64,000 nt of DNA from Aliidiomarina taiwanensis (GCF_003987015.1 NZ_PIPQ01000001.1:496001-560000), one strand, 5' to 3'; positions 9,801 to 20,804 are shown, counted from the stretch's first letter. Notes: a model not told the origin generated them from the sequence alone. Numbers and translations: made by a program.

Positions 9801-9816
9801 ACACAATATATAGTGT
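9801..9816 (-). promoter_or_regulatory. NrdR box 2 (distal) of the nrdA promoter
   Basis: The bases acacaatatatagtgt match the NrdR-box consensus closely. The centre lies 42 bases from the centre of box 1, about four helical turns, so both boxes face the same side of the DNA, as is usual for cooperative NrdR binding. In the remaining bases up to 10041, before the phosphatase gene, I see only a weak third AT-rich half-match near 9887-9897 and no gene or terminator. Confidence 0.85.
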
Positions 9817-10041
9817 TTGGGTATGAAGGCTACTCTAGTCAGGAAGTGGGTTCTGATCAAGGGGCTTTAAGAAAATAAAAAACTGGACAATATATTGAAA
9901 ATTTTGTTTCGCATATCTGGTGCGGCTTTGCTGTCAGTTGCGAGCTAGTTCCTGCATTGAAAAAAATCCTGCAATGTTTTTGCTTCGAATGGAATTGCTT
10001 ATTTTGTATATAACAGGTGGCATATGACAGCTGTTAAGGCC

Positions 10042-10722
10042 TTAAGGCAAGTGGTTCAAAATATGCTCAGGCTTGCTTAAATGAACATCAGCTCCCCAAG
10101 CAGAAGGGCGGTCATTCTGGCCAATATAACCCCACTCAGCAAGGAAGGTTTTCATGCCAGCCGCTCGCCCCGCCATAATATCGCGCTCGGCATCGCCCAC
10201 ATACCAACAGTGTTCAGGGGCTACTTGAAGTTGCTCTGCAGCCAATAAAATAGGTGCTGGGTCAGGTTTAGCAATAGGCAGCGTGTCGCCGCTAACAATC
10301 GCTTGCATGTCGGCGAGCAGAGGGAACTCTGCCACAATAGGCATGGTAAAACGGCTTGGCTTGTTGGTCACAATGCCAGTGGCGATGCCTTTTGCATGCA
10401 AAGCTTCGATGGTTTCCTGCATTCCCTCGAACCAATTTGTGTTGACACATACATGTTCTGCATAAAAAGCGAGGAATTCTTCTTTGTAACTTAACTGTGT
10501 GGCTTCGTCAGCGCTTGGGTACGTGTCGGCAAAGCCCAGGCTCAATAAACCGTGGGAGCCATGGGAAGCGAGTGGCCGAGTAAGCTCATCGCTGAGAGCC
10601 GGAAGCGAACGTGCTAAGCGCATTAAGTTCAGGGCAAAACCGAGGTCTGCTGCTGTGTCTAAAAGGGTACCGTCTAGGTCGAATAAAATGGCTTTGCAAG
10701 GCTGCATAGGCATGTCTTTCAT
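10042..10722 (-). CDS. mupP: HAD-IA phosphatase, MupP-like (phosphoglycolate phosphatase family)
   Basis: A HAD-superfamily phosphatase of 226 aa. Motif I is [11 protein letters not shown], motif II is in [10 protein letters not shown], and motifs III/IV are KPDPAPILL and YVGDAERDI. The ATG at 10722 has GGAG five bases upstream and overlaps the ubiG stop by four bases, so the pair is cotranscribed. Annotation would often read Gph. In Pseudomonas, however, the ubiG-linked member next to the gyrA-serC-cmk-rpsA region is MupP, N-acetylmuramate 6-phosphate phosphatase of cell-wall recycling, and the LMRxxRSLPAL and WGAD segments look more like MupP. The HAD family is certain; the substrate is inferred from context. 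Confidence 0.75.
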   Translation of the reverse strand: MKDMPMQPCKAILFDLDGTLLDTAADLGFALNLMRLARSLPALSDELTRPLASHGSHGLLSLGFADTYPSADEATQLSYKEEFLAFYAEHVCVNTNWFEGMQETIEALHAKGIATGIVTNKPSRFTMPIVAEFPLLADMQAIVSGDTLPIAKPDPAPILLAAEQLQVAPEHCWYVGDAERDIMAGRAAGMKTFLAEWGYIGQNDRPSAWGADVHLSKPEHILNHLP

Positions 10723-11444
10723 GAACGCTCCGCGGGCATTTCACAGGCAACTAAGTAGTTTACGTCGAGGTTTCGATCGCTTAAAAAGAAGCCCGAAGTC
10801 AGCGGGTTATAGTGGATGCCCGTTGTGGCTTTCGCTTGTAGCCCCGCACTCTCAGCTGAGCGAATAAGCTCAGAAGGGCGAATAAATTTACTTGCGTCGT
10901 GGGTGCCTTTAGGCAGCCATTGCAGTACATACTCCGCTATATACACACCAAATAACTTGGCTTTTAAAGTGCGGTTTAGCGTTGAAAATACAACCCGTCC
11001 ACCGGGTTTTACCAAGCTAGCGCAGGCGGCAATCACCGCAGCGGGGTTAGGGACATGCTCGAGCATTTCTAAGCAGGTCACCACATCAAACTGCTGGGCA
11101 TGCTCCGCCGCAAAGGCTTCAGCGGTAATTTGTTGGTAGTCTATGCTTAGCTCACTTTCTAAGGCATGCAAGCGAGCCACGCTCAGGGCGTCTGGGCTCA
11201 TATCGATGCCCGTAACTTCCGCACCCGCCCGTGCCATGGCTTCCGTAAGTAAGCCTCCGCCACAGCCCACATCGAGTACTTTCTTGCCGGCAAGACCGCC
11301 AGCATGTTGGTCAATAAATTGAACGCGTAACGGGTTTATTTTATGCAAGGGCTTAAAGTCGCCTTCAGGGTCCCACCAGCGGGACGCCATAGCATTAAAC
11401 TTTTCAATTTCAGCAGGATCAACATTCATGGGCTGGCTCACCAT
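10719..11444 (-). CDS. ubiG: Ubiquinone biosynthesis O-methyltransferase UbiG
   Basis: The SAM-dependent methyltransferase that performs both O-methylations of ubiquinone synthesis; 241 aa against 240 in E. coli. The N-terminus carries the family signature [17 protein letters not shown] and LHKINPLR. Motif I is [16 protein letters not shown], followed by the acidic SAM-binding end VTGIDMS and the post-motif [16 protein letters not shown]. The gene is divergent from gyrA across about 185 bases, as in Pseudomonas, and overlaps the downstream phosphatase by an ATGA. Confidence 0.96.
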   Translation of the reverse strand: MVSQPMNVDPAEIEKFNAMASRWWDPEGDFKPLHKINPLRVQFIDQHAGGLAGKKVLDVGCGGGLLTEAMARAGAEVTGIDMSPDALSVARLHALESELSIDYQQITAEAFAAEHAQQFDVVTCLEMLEHVPNPAAVIAACASLVKPGGRVVFSTLNRTLKAKLFGVYIAEYVLQWLPKGTHDASKFIRPSELIRSAESAGLQAKATTGIHYNPLTSGFFLSDRNLDVNYLVACEMPAERS

Positions 11445-11629
11445 TTGCCTCTTTTTGGTTTCACTTGATAGGCTAGCTAGTCTACCTTAGCAGAACGGCA
11501 GAAACTAGTTGCACGTTCAACGGGGGAGTGTCATAAAAGGCAGCTTATGGTATGCTCGCTGCATTAAGCGCAGTGGTATTTAGACGCATAACTATAACGA
11601 ATACGTCGATTGATTCAGGAAAAAAATAT

Positions 11630-14281
11630 ATGAGCGATCTTGCCAACGAAGTTGTACCGGTCAATATCGAAGACGAGTTAAAGAACTCGTACTTAGATTA
11701 CGCGATGAGCGTTATTATTGGTCGAGCATTACCCGATGTGAGAGACGGGTTAAAGCCAGTTCACCGGCGCGTTCTCTTCGCAATGAATGTTTTAGGGAAC
11801 GATTTTAACAAGCCATACAAAAAATCTGCCCGTTTGGTGGGTGACGTTATCGGTAAGTATCACCCGCATGGTGACTCAGCAGTGTATGACACCATTGTTC
11901 GTATGGCTCAGCCGTTTTCATTGCGCTATATGCTGGCAGATGGTCAAGGTAACTTTGGTTCTGTTGACGGTGACTCGGCGGCTGCGATGCGTTATACAGA
12001 AGTGCGCATGGCCAAAATATCGCACCAGTTACTCGCCGACTTAGACAAAGAAACCGTTGATTTTGTACCTAACTACGACGGTACAGAGCAAATTCCAGAA
12101 GTTTTACCAACGCGAGTCCCGAACCTGTTAGCGAACGGGTCGTCTGGTATTGCCGTTGGTATGGCAACCAATATCCCTCCGCATAACTTGAATGAAGTGA
12201 TTGATGGCTGTTTAGCCATGATCGAAAACCCTGACATTACCTTGCCTGAGCTGATGGAGTATATTCCTGGGCCAGACTTCCCAACGGCCGGAATTTTGTC
12301 GGGGCGTCAAGGCATTATTGACGCTTACACCACTGGTCGGGGCAAAATTTACATTCGCGCGCGGGCAGAAGTACAGGTGGACGAGAACAGCGGTCGCGAG
12401 ACCATTATCGTGCACGAGCTGCCGTACCAAGTGAATAAAGCCAAGCTCATCGAAAAAATTGCGGAGCTGGTAAAAGACAAAAAAGTAGAAGGTATTAGTG
12501 CACTGCGCGATGAGTCAGACAAAGACGGTATGCGCATTGTGATTGAGTTACGCCGTGGCGAGTCAGGCGAAATCATCTTGAACCACTTATACCGTAACAC
12601 CCAGCTACAGGTGTCTTTTGGTATCAACATGGTGGCACTTGATAAAGGCCAGCCGAAGCTATTTAGTTTAGCTGAAATGCTGGAAGCCTTTATTACGCAC
12701 CGCCGTGAAGTTGTTACACGCCGGAGTGTGTTTGAGCTTCGCAAGGCGCGTGAACGTGCCCATACCCTTGAAGGCTTGGCGATTGCTTTAGCTAACATTA
12801 ACGAAGTGATCGAACTGATCAAAGCGTCTCCGACACCGGCTGAGGCCAAAACTCAGCTTATGGAGCGTGGCTGGTCACTCGGCAATGTAGCCGCCATGCT
12901 CGAGCGTGCAGGTGTTGACGCAGCACGCCCGGAGTGGGTGGAAGAAGGCTACGGTATTATCAACACCAATGAGTACCGTCTAACGGAAGTACAGGCACAA
13001 GCTATTCTTGAGCTACGTTTACACCGTTTAACGGGACTAGAGCACGAAAAGATTCTTGAAGAATATAAGAACCTATTGAGTGTCATTGAAGAGCTACTGC
13101 ATATTTTAAATAGCTCTGAGCGCTTAATGGAAGTGATTCGTGAAGAACTTGAGAAAGTAAAAGACGAGTTCGGCGACGAGCGTCGTACAGAAATTACGGC
13201 GGCAAGCCACGACATTAACATGGAAGACTTAATTGACCGTGAAGACGTTGTTGTGACCTTGTCCCATGAAGGCTATGTGAAGTACCAGCCATTGACAGAG
13301 TATGAAGCACAGCGCCGTGGTGGCCGTGGTAAAGCGGCAACACGTATGAAAGACGAAGACTTTATAGAGCGCCTGCTTGTTGCGAACACGCACGACAATA
13401 TTCTTTGCTTCTCTAGTGCCGGTCGCGTGTATTGGATGAAGACATATCAATTACCATATGCCAGCCGTGCGGCGCGAGGGCGTCCTATTGTGAACTTGCT
13501 ACCGTTGGAGTCGGACGAACGTATTACGGCTATCTTGCCTATTACTGACTTTGAAGAAGACAAGTTTGTCATTATGGCAACGCGTAACGGAACCATTAAG
13601 AAAACCCCATTACCTGAGTATTCGCGCCCACGTGCTAGTGGCATTATCGCGCTGAACTTAAACGAAGGAGACGAGCTGATTGGCGTTGATATTACCGATG
13701 GTAGTAACGACATTATGCTGTTTTCAGACTCAGGGAAGGCGGTCCGCTTCCACGAAGAGCACGTGCGTTCTATGGGTCGTACCGCAACGGGTGTTCGCGG
13801 TATGCGTATTGATGAAGACGAACGGATCGTGTCCCTTATCATTCCTCGCGGAGTGGAAGAAGGTGACGATGCGGGTGAGTCAGCTATTTTGACTGTCACT
13901 GAAAATGGTTACGGTAAGCGTACTCTACTCAGCGAATACCCAGCGAAAAGCCGAGCCACGAAAGGGGTTGTGTCCATTAAAGTAAGCGAGCGTAACGGTA
14001 GTGTTGTTGGCGCGCTTGAGGTGGTGGACGCAGAACACCTGATGCTGATTAGTAACCGGGGTACCTTGGTGCGTACACGGGTCGATGAAGTGTCTTTGGT
14101 GGGACGTAATACCCAAGGGGTTACCCTCATTCGTACAGGCGACGACGAAGTGGTTGTGGGCGTTGCCCGAATTGCAGAAGAAGACGAAGAAGAAGCACTA
14201 CCAGGTGACGAGCAAGGGGCCGAGGAAACGACCCCGGACGCAGCAGATGACGCCAGTAGTGACGAACACGTAGAGGAATAA
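11630..14281 (+). CDS. gyrA: DNA gyrase subunit A
   Basis: The DNA-cleaving subunit of gyrase, 883 aa (E. coli 875). The frame opens at 11552, but the ATG at 11630 starts [18 protein letters not shown], matching the family start, with AGGA upstream. The quinolone-resistance region reads [17 protein letters not shown] with Ser83 and Asp87, the wild-type residues. The catalytic Tyr122 is in AAMRYTEVR. The C-terminal beta-pinwheel contains the GyrA box QRRGGRGK. The protein ends in an acidic tail rich in Glu and Asp. It is divergent from ubiG, and serC starts seven bases after its stop. Confidence 0.98.
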   Translation: MSDLANEVVPVNIEDELKNSYLDYAMSVIIGRALPDVRDGLKPVHRRVLFAMNVLGNDFNKPYKKSARLVGDVIGKYHPHGDSAVYDTIVRMAQPFSLRYMLADGQGNFGSVDGDSAAAMRYTEVRMAKISHQLLADLDKETVDFVPNYDGTEQIPEVLPTRVPNLLANGSSGIAVGMATNIPPHNLNEVIDGCLAMIENPDITLPELMEYIPGPDFPTAGILSGRQGIIDAYTTGRGKIYIRARAEVQVDENSGRETIIVHELPYQVNKAKLIEKIAELVKDKKVEGISALRDESDKDGMRIVIELRRGESGEIILNHLYRNTQLQVSFGINMVALDKGQPKLFSLAEMLEAFITHRREVVTRRSVFELRKARERAHTLEGLAIALANINEVIELIKASPTPAEAKTQLMERGWSLGNVAAMLERAGVDAARPEWVEEGYGIINTNEYRLTEVQAQAILELRLHRLTGLEHEKILEEYKNLLSVIEELLHILNSSERLMEVIREELEKVKDEFGDERRTEITAASHDINMEDLIDREDVVVTLSHEGYVKYQPLTEYEAQRRGGRGKAATRMKDEDFIERLLVANTHDNILCFSSAGRVYWMKTYQLPYASRAARGRPIVNLLPLESDERITAILPITDFEEDKFVIMATRNGTIKKTPLPEYSRPRASGIIALNLNEGDELIGVDITDGSNDIMLFSDSGKAVRFHEEHVRSMGRTATGVRGMRIDEDERIVSLIIPRGVEEGDDAGESAILTVTENGYGKRTLLSEYPAKSRATKGVVSIKVSERNGSVVGALEVVDAEHLMLISNRGTLVRTRVDEVSLVGRNTQGVTLIRTGDDEVVVGVARIAEEDEEEALPGDEQGAEETTPDAADDASSDEHVEE

Positions 14282-14288
14282 TGGCGTG

Positions 14289-15365
14289 ATGTATAATTTC
14301 TCTGCGGGGCCGGCAATGCTGCCGGCCCCAGTTCTTAAAAAGGTTCAGTCGGAACTTCTGAACTGGAACAACCAAGGCGTGTCTGTGATGGAAATGAGCC
14401 ATCGTGACGCTGTGTATGTACAGATGACAGAAACAGCGGAACAAGACGTCCGTGACTTAATGGCGATTCCAGACAACTATGCCGTGTTGTTTATGCACGG
14501 TGGTGGCCGCGGGCAGTTCTCTGCGGTGCCACAAAATATAGCGTCTGCCGATGCCACTGTGGACTATTTGAACACGGGTATTTGGTCTGAGTTTGCTATT
14601 CGTGAAGCTAAAAAGTACACAGCTCATGTGAATGTGCTCGACGTCATGACCGAGCAAGACGGCTTAAAACAAGTTCGTGAACAAGCCGCTTGGAGCTTAA
14701 GTGAAAACGCTGCGTATGTTCACTATTGCCCGAACGAGACCGTCGACGGAATTGCCATTCATGACATACCCAAGGTGTCAGCTCCTTTGGTGGCGGACAT
14801 GTCTTCGGTTATTTTGTCTGAGCCCCTGGATGTGTCGAAGTTTGGGGTTATCTATGCTGGCGCTCAAAAGAATATAGGCCCCTCCGGTTTAGCCTTGGTT
14901 ATTATTCGCAAAGACTTGCTGGAAACACAGCAAAATACAGTGTGCACCGTAATGAACTATAAGGTTCAAGCGGCTGAACACTCCATGTACAACACGCCAA
15001 ATACCTTTGCTTGGTACTTAGCGGGTGAAGTATTTAAGTGGATTAAAGCTGAGGGCGGTGTTGAAGCTATGGCCAGTTTAAATACGCGTAAATCAGAACT
15101 GTTGTATGAGTGCGTAGACAACTCAAGCTTTTATCGCAATACCATTCACCCGAAAAACCGATCTAAAATGAACGTGCCGTTTCAGCTTGAAAACCCTGAG
15201 CTGGATAGTTTGTTTTTGCAGCAAGCAAAAGCAGAAGGGCTACTGGCATTGAAGGGGCATCGGTTTGTAGGGGGCATGCGGGCGAGCATGTATAACGCCA
15301 TGCCATACGAAGGCGCAAAAGCATTGGTCGACTTTATGACCCGCTTTGCCAAAGAAAATACGTAA
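14289..15365 (+). CDS. serC: Phosphoserine aminotransferase SerC
   Basis: A PLP-dependent aminotransferase of serine and vitamin B6 synthesis (3-phosphohydroxypyruvate to phosphoserine), 358 aa. The N-terminal signature is YNFSAGPAMLP. The PLP lysine lies in YAGAQKNIGPSGLA, and the C-terminal FVGGMRASMYNAMP is typical. A GTG at 14286 directly precedes the ATG at 14289; the ATG start gives the usual family length. It is seven bases from gyrA and likely shares its transcript or uses an internal promoter. In Pseudomonas the next gene is pheA; here hisC follows directly. Confidence 0.96.
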   Translation: MYNFSAGPAMLPAPVLKKVQSELLNWNNQGVSVMEMSHRDAVYVQMTETAEQDVRDLMAIPDNYAVLFMHGGGRGQFSAVPQNIASADATVDYLNTGIWSEFAIREAKKYTAHVNVLDVMTEQDGLKQVREQAAWSLSENAAYVHYCPNETVDGIAIHDIPKVSAPLVADMSSVILSEPLDVSKFGVIYAGAQKNIGPSGLALVIIRKDLLETQQNTVCTVMNYKVQAAEHSMYNTPNTFAWYLAGEVFKWIKAEGGVEAMASLNTRKSELLYECVDNSSFYRNTIHPKNRSKMNVPFQLENPELDSLFLQQAKAEGLLALKGHRFVGGMRASMYNAMPYEGAKALVDFMTRFAKENT

Positions 15366-15403
15366 CAAACACTGACGTTCAAATAATAATAAAAAAGGAC
15401 AGA

Positions 15404-16516
15404 ATGATGCGTGACTTTGATGCTGCACAACTTGCATTACCAGGAATTCGTGGGCTTCAGCCCTATCAAGCCGGGAAACCTATTGAAGAGTTAGAGCGGG
15501 AGCTAGGCGTGACGGACATTGTTAAACTCGCTTCTAATGAAAACCCCCTTGGGGTCAGCCCAAAAGTGGCGCAGGCTCTGCAAGAGAAAATTGCAGGGCT
15601 CGCCCGTTACCCAGACGCCAACGGTTTTTACCTGAAGTCAGCCTTGGCTGAAAAATATGGTGTGCAGCCCGAACAGATCACGCTCGGCAATGGCTCGAAC
15701 GATGTGTTAGAGCTGTTGGCACGGACGTATGTTAGTGCCGAAAATGAAGTGATATTCGCACAGCATGCCTTTGTAGTATATCCTTTGGTGACAAAAGCCA
15801 TAGGCGCAACGCCAATTGCAGTGCCCGCCAAAGACTATGGCCATGACTTAGACGCTATGTTGGCAGCTGTCACAGAGCGCACCCGCATGATTTTCATTGC
15901 CAACCCGAATAACCCAACCGGTACCTTTCTTACTGCAGATGCCCTCTATGGATTTTTGCAGCAAGTGCCGAGCCATGTATTAGTAGTGCTTGATGAAGCC
16001 TATTATGAATATGTAGAGGCAGCGGAGCGCGCGCCTTCTATTGAATGGATTGCTGAGTTCCCGAACCTGGTTGTTAGCCGAACTTTTTCCAAAGCCTATG
16101 GGCTCGCAGGGCTGCGAGCGGGTTACGCCATCACGCACCCAGCGGTAGCGGACTTAATGAACCGTATTCGTCAGCCTTTCAATATGAATGAGTTGGCTTT
16201 AACTGCGGCTATGGCTGCTTTGGCCGATGAAGACTTCTTGCAACGTTCGGTGCAAGTAAACTGTGAAGGGATGGCACAGTTGGTGGCTTTTTGCGAGCAG
16301 CAGGGCTTGAACTACATTCCTTCCCACGGCAACTTTTTGACCATTGAGGTGGGCGACGACGCCGAAGGCTTGTATCAAAAACTCTTGCATAAAGGCGTTA
16401 TTGTGCGACCAGTAACAGGGTATGAACTGCCTCGCCATTTACGTGTCAGCATAGGTTTAAGGAGTGAAAACCAGGCGTTTATAGACGCCATGGTTGCAAT
16501 TGCAAATGAAGCATAA
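15404..16516 (+). CDS. hisC: Histidinol-phosphate aminotransferase HisC
   Basis: A class I/II aminotransferase of 370 aa that converts imidazole acetol phosphate to histidinol phosphate; members in this gene context can also transaminate aromatic keto acids. [19 protein letters not shown], and the PLP lysine in [18 protein letters not shown] are visible. An AGGA lies five bases before the ATG at 15404 (a second ATG follows at once). It sits between serC and aroA, as hisC2 does in Pseudomonas, so a role in aromatic amino-acid synthesis as well as histidine synthesis is plausible. The end overlaps aroA. Confidence 0.93.
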   Translation: MMRDFDAAQLALPGIRGLQPYQAGKPIEELERELGVTDIVKLASNENPLGVSPKVAQALQEKIAGLARYPDANGFYLKSALAEKYGVQPEQITLGNGSNDVLELLARTYVSAENEVIFAQHAFVVYPLVTKAIGATPIAVPAKDYGHDLDAMLAAVTERTRMIFIANPNNPTGTFLTADALYGFLQQVPSHVLVVLDEAYYEYVEAAERAPSIEWIAEFPNLVVSRTFSKAYGLAGLRAGYAITHPAVADLMNRIRQPFNMNELALTAAMAALADEDFLQRSVQVNCEGMAQLVAFCEQQGLNYIPSHGNFLTIEVGDDAEGLYQKLLHKGVIVRPVTGYELPRHLRVSIGLRSENQAFIDAMVAIANEA

Positions 16517-17813
16517 TGCACTAACCCTTTCTGGCCCTCGGGTAACCGAGGGCTGTATTCGCTTACCAGGTTCAAAAAGCATTTCCAATCGGGCGTTGCT
16601 GTTAGCAGCGTTAGCCGAAGGTACCACGCGCATTGACAATTTATTGGTCAGCGACGACACCCACTGGATGCTATCCGCACTGAAACAACTAGGCGTCTCT
16701 GTACAGCAGGTAGGGCAGCAGTACCATGTGCAAGGCCGCGCCGGCTTTTTTGCTGCCAGCCAATTAGCGCAAGTGTCATTATTTTTGGGCAATGCAGGAA
16801 CCGCCATGCGACCTTTGTGTGCTGCGCTAGCAGCATCGAGCGGAAGCTTTGAATTAACGGGCGAGCCGCGAATGAAAGAACGCCCAATTGGCCCTTTAGT
16901 TGACGCCTTGCGTGAATTAGGCGCAGATATTCGTTACCTAGAAGAAGAAGGGTTTCCGCCATTAGAAATAAACGGAAGCACCCTGTTAAGTGGCCAAGTC
17001 AGTATCGACGGTAGCTTGTCGAGCCAGTACATTTCCGCACTTCTGATGATATTGCCTTTGCTTGAAGGACAAGAAAATACTCGGTTGGAATTAACCGGCG
17101 ACTTAGTGTCTTTACCTTACATCGACATTACCTTAGCCATGATGCGTGAGTTTGGCGCACAAGTGGAGCAGCTTGATGAACGCACTTTCCTTATACCGCC
17201 CGGACAGCGTTATGTAAGCCCAGGCGATTACTTAGTAGAAAGCGACGCTTCTTCCGCGTCTTACTTTTTAGCTGCGGGCGCCATAGCAGGTCAGATCCGC
17301 GTAGAAGGTGTGGGTAGCGCAAGTCTACAAGGGGACAAAGCCTTTGCCGACGTGTTAGCTCGGATGGGTGCTGAAGTAACCATTGAGCCTCATGCCATTG
17401 AGGTACAGGCGGGACCTTTGCAAGGCGGCGACTTTGACTTGAATGCAATTCCCGATGCCGCAATGACCATAGCGACTCTCGCGCTTTTTGCGCAAGGCAC
17501 CACCTGTATTCGCAATATAGGTAATTGGCGTATTAAAGAAACAGACCGACTACATGCTATGGCAACCGAATTACGAAAGGTGGGGGCCGGCGTAGAAGAG
17601 GGCGAAGACTGGATTTGCATAACCCCACCGAGCAGCTTACAAGCTGCCACATCCATCCAGCATGCAACGATTGAAACGTACAATGATCACCGCATGGCCA
17701 TGTGCTTTGCACTCCTTGCGTTCGATGCGGCCGGGGTGACCATTCTCGATCCCCAGTGCTGCGAAAAAACCTATCCTGCTTTTTTTCACGACTTCAATCA
17801 GCTGACGTCGTAA
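16506..17813 (+). CDS. aroA: 3-phosphoshikimate 1-carboxyvinyltransferase (EPSP synthase)
   Basis: Transfers enolpyruvate from PEP to shikimate 3-phosphate in the shikimate pathway. It is about 435 aa from the ATG at 16506, which overlaps the hisC stop; a TTG at 16494 in the same frame is less likely. [29 protein letters not shown] and the active-site region [13 protein letters not shown] are present, together with the C-terminal [19 protein letters not shown]. The [10 protein letters not shown] form is the glyphosate-sensitive class I pattern. No terminator is evident before cmk. Confidence 0.96.
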   Translation: MKHNALTLSGPRVTEGCIRLPGSKSISNRALLLAALAEGTTRIDNLLVSDDTHWMLSALKQLGVSVQQVGQQYHVQGRAGFFAASQLAQVSLFLGNAGTAMRPLCAALAASSGSFELTGEPRMKERPIGPLVDALRELGADIRYLEEEGFPPLEINGSTLLSGQVSIDGSLSSQYISALLMILPLLEGQENTRLELTGDLVSLPYIDITLAMMREFGAQVEQLDERTFLIPPGQRYVSPGDYLVESDASSASYFLAAGAIAGQIRVEGVGSASLQGDKAFADVLARMGAEVTIEPHAIEVQAGPLQGGDFDLNAIPDAAMTIATLALFAQGTTCIRNIGNWRIKETDRLHAMATELRKVGAGVEEGEDWICITPPSSLQAATSIQHATIETYNDHRMAMCFALLAFDAAGVTILDPQCCEKTYPAFFHDFNQLTS

Positions 17814-17855
17814 AAACTTAATCGTTTAGCTTAATGCAATTTTTGTGAAATGCCG

Positions 17856-17861
17856 TATAAT
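17856..17861 (+). promoter_or_regulatory. Candidate -10 element upstream of cmk
   Basis: A perfect TATAAT lies 55 bases before the cmk start in the aroA-cmk gap. No good -35 is visible at 16-18 bases, so an activator or weak recognition would be needed. It could drive cmk-rpsA-ihfB. Confidence 0.4.
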
Positions 17862-17916
17862 CTGCCCGCATTTCGCACGCTCTTCGGGGCGATGAACATA
17901 CATAACTGAGGTGACT

Positions 17917-18666
17917 ATGTCTTTACCTGCATCAAATAATGCACCTGCAGAGCAAGCGGGCATCTCGCAAGCGCCTGTCATTACCATTGACGGACCTGGT
18001 GGCTCTGGGAAGGGCACTATCTGTCGTTTAGTGGCGAACCAATTAGGTTGGCACTTGCTGGACAGTGGCGCTATTTACCGTGTTTTAGCCCTTGCTGGTA
18101 TGCACCATGATGTTTCTGAAAGCGACGAAGACAGCTTAGTAGCCCTTGCTACCGACTTAGATGTGGAGTTTGTAGTAAGCGACGAAACCGGCCAAACCCA
18201 TGTTGTTTTAGAAGGCGAAGATGTAACCGACACGATCCGCACTGAAGACGTGGGCACGAAAGCCTCTCGCATTGCGGCTCTGCCACGCGTACGTGAGGCC
18301 TTGTTACGCCGGCAACGCGCATTCCGTGAATTCCCCGGTTTAATTGCCGATGGCCGGGACATGGGGACCGTGGTTTTCCCTTCTGCTGAAGTAAAAATAT
18401 TCCTGACCGCAAGCGCGGAAGAGCGGGCCAAACGCCGCTTTTTGCAATTGCAGGAAAAGAACATTGATGCTAATATGAACAGTATTATTGCGGACATAAA
18501 TGCCCGTGATGAGCGAGATTCTAATCGCTCCGTTGCTCCTATGAAAGCTGCGGAGGATGCGCTTTTGCTAGACTCGACAGGTAAGCCTATTGAGCAAGTT
18601 TTAAGTGAAGTGCTTGAATTTGCACATGAAAAGTTATCAGCGTCAAAAGTAAAAGTACAAGACTAG
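17917..18666 (+). CDS. cmk: Cytidylate kinase
   Basis: Phosphorylates CMP and dCMP to the diphosphates. The P-loop is [17 protein letters not shown], the substrate region contains [12 protein letters not shown], and [11 protein letters not shown] and [13 protein letters not shown] follow, as in all Cmk proteins. The ATG at 17917 with GAGGTG upstream gives 249 aa; a GTG at 17911 is also in frame. The protein is about 20 residues longer than E. coli Cmk (227 aa), because of an N-terminal extension before the P-loop. It lies upstream of rpsA, as in E. coli. Confidence 0.96.
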   Translation: MSLPASNNAPAEQAGISQAPVITIDGPGGSGKGTICRLVANQLGWHLLDSGAIYRVLALAGMHHDVSESDEDSLVALATDLDVEFVVSDETGQTHVVLEGEDVTDTIRTEDVGTKASRIAALPRVREALLRRQRAFREFPGLIADGRDMGTVVFPSAEVKIFLTASAEERAKRRFLQLQEKNIDANMNSIIADINARDERDSNRSVAPMKAAEDALLLDSTGKPIEQVLSEVLEFAHEKLSASKVKVQD

Positions 18667-18681
18667 GAAAAATTGAAGTGG

Positions 18682-18800
18682 TAAGCCATTAGGCTTATTA
18701 ACGTCAAGCGTCGGTGACAGGATGTGACTGACAAACTTTAACAACCCCGTCGAGATGGATTTTGTGCGGATGTATTAACTTAAATAGAAGTTATTAAATT
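18682..18800 (+). promoter_or_regulatory. Structured rpsA leader, probable S1 autoregulatory region
   Basis: The 134 bases between cmk and rpsA hold at least two hairpins. TAAGCC / GGCTTA (18682-18687, 18692-18697) is one. GTCGGT / ACTGAC (18710-18715, 18727-18732, one G-U pair) presents an AGGA in its loop. The rpsA start itself has only a poor Shine-Dalgarno. E. coli rpsA has a comparable leader of hairpins with GGA loops and no strong Shine-Dalgarno, through which S1 represses its own translation. The same mechanism here is inference. Confidence 0.55.
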
Positions 18801-20474
18801 ATGACAGAAAATTTTGCTCAATTATTTGAGGAAAGCCTCAAAGAAGTCGAAACTCGTCCAGGTTCAATTGTTTCTGGTGTTGTAGTTGCGATTACCAAAG
18901 ACCTAGTATTAGTTGACGCGGGTCTTAAGTCAGAAAGTGCTATTCCTGCAGAGCAGTTCATGAATGCTGAAGGCAACTTAGAAATCGAAGTTGGCGATTC
19001 TGTAGAAGTTGCTCTAGACGCAGTAGAAGACGGTTTCGGTGAGACCATTCTTTCTCGTGAAAAAGCGAAGCGTTACGAAGCTTGGATTCAGTTAGAAGCT
19101 GCTTACGAGAACGAAGAAACTGTGAACGGTGTTATCAGCGGCAAAGTAAAAGGCGGCTTCACAGTTGACCTTAACGGCGTACGTGCGTTCTTACCAGGTT
19201 CATTAGTTGATGTACGTCCAGTACGTGACACAACGCACCTAGAAAACCGTGAATTAGAATTCAAAGTAATCAAGCTGGACCAGAAGCGCAATAACGTTGT
19301 TGTTTCTCGTCGTGCTGTGATTGAAAAAGAAAACAGTGCAGAGCGTGATGAGCTTCTTGAGAACCTACAAGAAGGTCAAGAAGTTAAGGGTATCGTTAAG
19401 AACCTAACAGACTACGGTGCGTTCGTAGACTTAGGCGGCGTAGACGGCCTACTGCACATTACCGATATGGCTTGGAAGCGTGTTAAGCACCCAAGTGAAA
19501 TCGTAAATGTTGGCGACGAAATCAACTGTAAAGTATTGAAGTTCGATCGTGAGCGTACCCGTGTATCTTTAGGCCTGAAGCAGTTAGGCGAAGATCCATG
19601 GAGCGAAATTTCAAACCGTTACCCAGAAGGTTCAACCCTATCTGGTCGCGTAACCAACCTAACTGACTACGGTTGCTTTGTTGAGTTACAAGAAGGCGTT
19701 GAAGGCCTAGTACACGTTTCTGAAATGGACTGGACGAACAAAAACGTTCACCCATCTAAGATTGTCAACTTAGACGACACCGTTGAAGTAATGATCCTTG
19801 AAATCGACGAAGAGCGTCGTCGTATTTCTCTAGGTATCAAACAGTGTAAGCCGAACCCATGGGAAGAGTTCGCGAAGAGCTTCCAGAAGGGCGACAAAGT
19901 AAGTGGTAAGATCAAGTCTATCACTGACTTCGGTATCTTCATCGGTCTTGACGGAAACATCGACGGTCTTGTTCACTTGTCTGATATCTCATGGGATTCA
20001 GCAGGTGAAGAAGCTGTACGTGACTTCAAGAAAGGCGACGAAGTAGAAGCGGTTGTTCTTCAAGTAGACGCAGAGCGTGAGCGTATTTCTTTAGGTATCA
20101 AGCAAATTTCTGAAGACCCAGTAAATAACTACCTGGCGTCACACAAGAAGGGTGCTATTGTTACAGGTACTATCAAAGAAGTTGACGCGAAAGGCGCTGT
20201 GGTTGAGCTAAGCGAAGGCGTTGAAGGTTACATCCGTGCATCAGACATCGCGCGTGAGCGTGTTGAAGATGCATCTACAGTATTAACTGCTGGTGATAGC
20301 GTAGAAGCACGCTTCATGGGTGTTGACCGTAAGAACCGTGTTGTGAGCTTGTCAATTAAAGCGAAAGACGAAGCTGAAGAAAAAGCAGCAATGGAAACGC
20401 TCAACAAGCAAGACGACACAGCCTTCAGCAGCGCAATGGCTGAAGCATTTAAAGCTGCTAAAACTGACGACTAA
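18801..20474 (+). CDS. rpsA: 30S ribosomal protein S1
   Basis: 557 aa, exactly the E. coli length. It binds mRNA on the 30S subunit and brings structured messages to the ribosome. Six S1/OB-fold repeats are visible, with recurrent motifs such as [39 protein letters not shown] and [20 protein letters not shown]. Codon use shows the strong bias of a highly expressed gene (GAA, AAC, CGT, GGT). The start lacks a canonical Shine-Dalgarno (only GAAG 8 bases away), as expected for S1-controlled initiation. It sits between cmk and ihfB. Confidence 0.98.
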   Translation: MTENFAQLFEESLKEVETRPGSIVSGVVVAITKDLVLVDAGLKSESAIPAEQFMNAEGNLEIEVGDSVEVALDAVEDGFGETILSREKAKRYEAWIQLEAAYENEETVNGVISGKVKGGFTVDLNGVRAFLPGSLVDVRPVRDTTHLENRELEFKVIKLDQKRNNVVVSRRAVIEKENSAERDELLENLQEGQEVKGIVKNLTDYGAFVDLGGVDGLLHITDMAWKRVKHPSEIVNVGDEINCKVLKFDRERTRVSLGLKQLGEDPWSEISNRYPEGSTLSGRVTNLTDYGCFVELQEGVEGLVHVSEMDWTNKNVHPSKIVNLDDTVEVMILEIDEERRRISLGIKQCKPNPWEEFAKSFQKGDKVSGKIKSITDFGIFIGLDGNIDGLVHLSDISWDSAGEEAVRDFKKGDEVEAVVLQVDAERERISLGIKQISEDPVNNYLASHKKGAIVTGTIKEVDAKGAVVELSEGVEGYIRASDIARERVEDASTVLTAGDSVEARFMGVDRKNRVVSLSIKAKDEAEEKAAMETLNKQDDTAFSSAMAEAFKAAKTDD

Positions 20475-20519
20475 TGTCGCAGGTGCTAATGGCGGCTTAC
20501 TAAGAAGGAAATATCTGTT

Positions 20520-20804
20520 ATGACGAAGTCAGAGCTGATTGAAATTCTGGTTGGTAAGCAGCCAGATTTAGCACCAAAGGATGTTGAAGCAGGGGTGCGC
20601 AGTATTCTCGAGTCGATGATCCAGTCGTTAGAGTCTGGAGAGCGCATTGAGATTAGGGGTTTTGGAAGCTTCTCGCTTCATTACCGTCGCCCACGCATTG
20701 GGCGAAACCCGAAAACTGGCGAAAAGGTGGATTTAAAGGGTAAGTATGTACCGCACTTTAAACCCGGCAAGTTGCTACGCGAACGTGTAGACGCCAGTGT
20801 TTAA
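20520..20804 (+). CDS. ihfB: Integration host factor subunit beta
   Basis: A DNA-bending nucleoid protein that pairs with IhfA; 94 aa, the E. coli length. The DNABII motif appears as [19 protein letters not shown], with the intercalating proline in [10 protein letters not shown]. The C-terminal [14 protein letters not shown] is typical of IhfB. AAGGA lies upstream of the ATG. It follows rpsA by 45 bases, as in E. coli, and a strong terminator follows. Confidence 0.98.
   Translation: MTKSELIEILVGKQPDLAPKDVEAGVRSILESMIQSLESGERIEIRGFGSFSLHYRRPRIGRNPKTGEKVDLKGKYVPHFKPGKLLRERVDASV

Noticed and set aside
9887-9897. Possible third NrdR box (acaatatattg)
   Set aside because: Only the AT-rich centre matches; the flanks ACAC and GTGT are missing.
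12349-13899. Antisense open frames of 90-166 residues within gyrA
   Set aside because: Ser/Arg-rich composition is typical of the complement of a conserved coding strand; gyrA is unambiguous.
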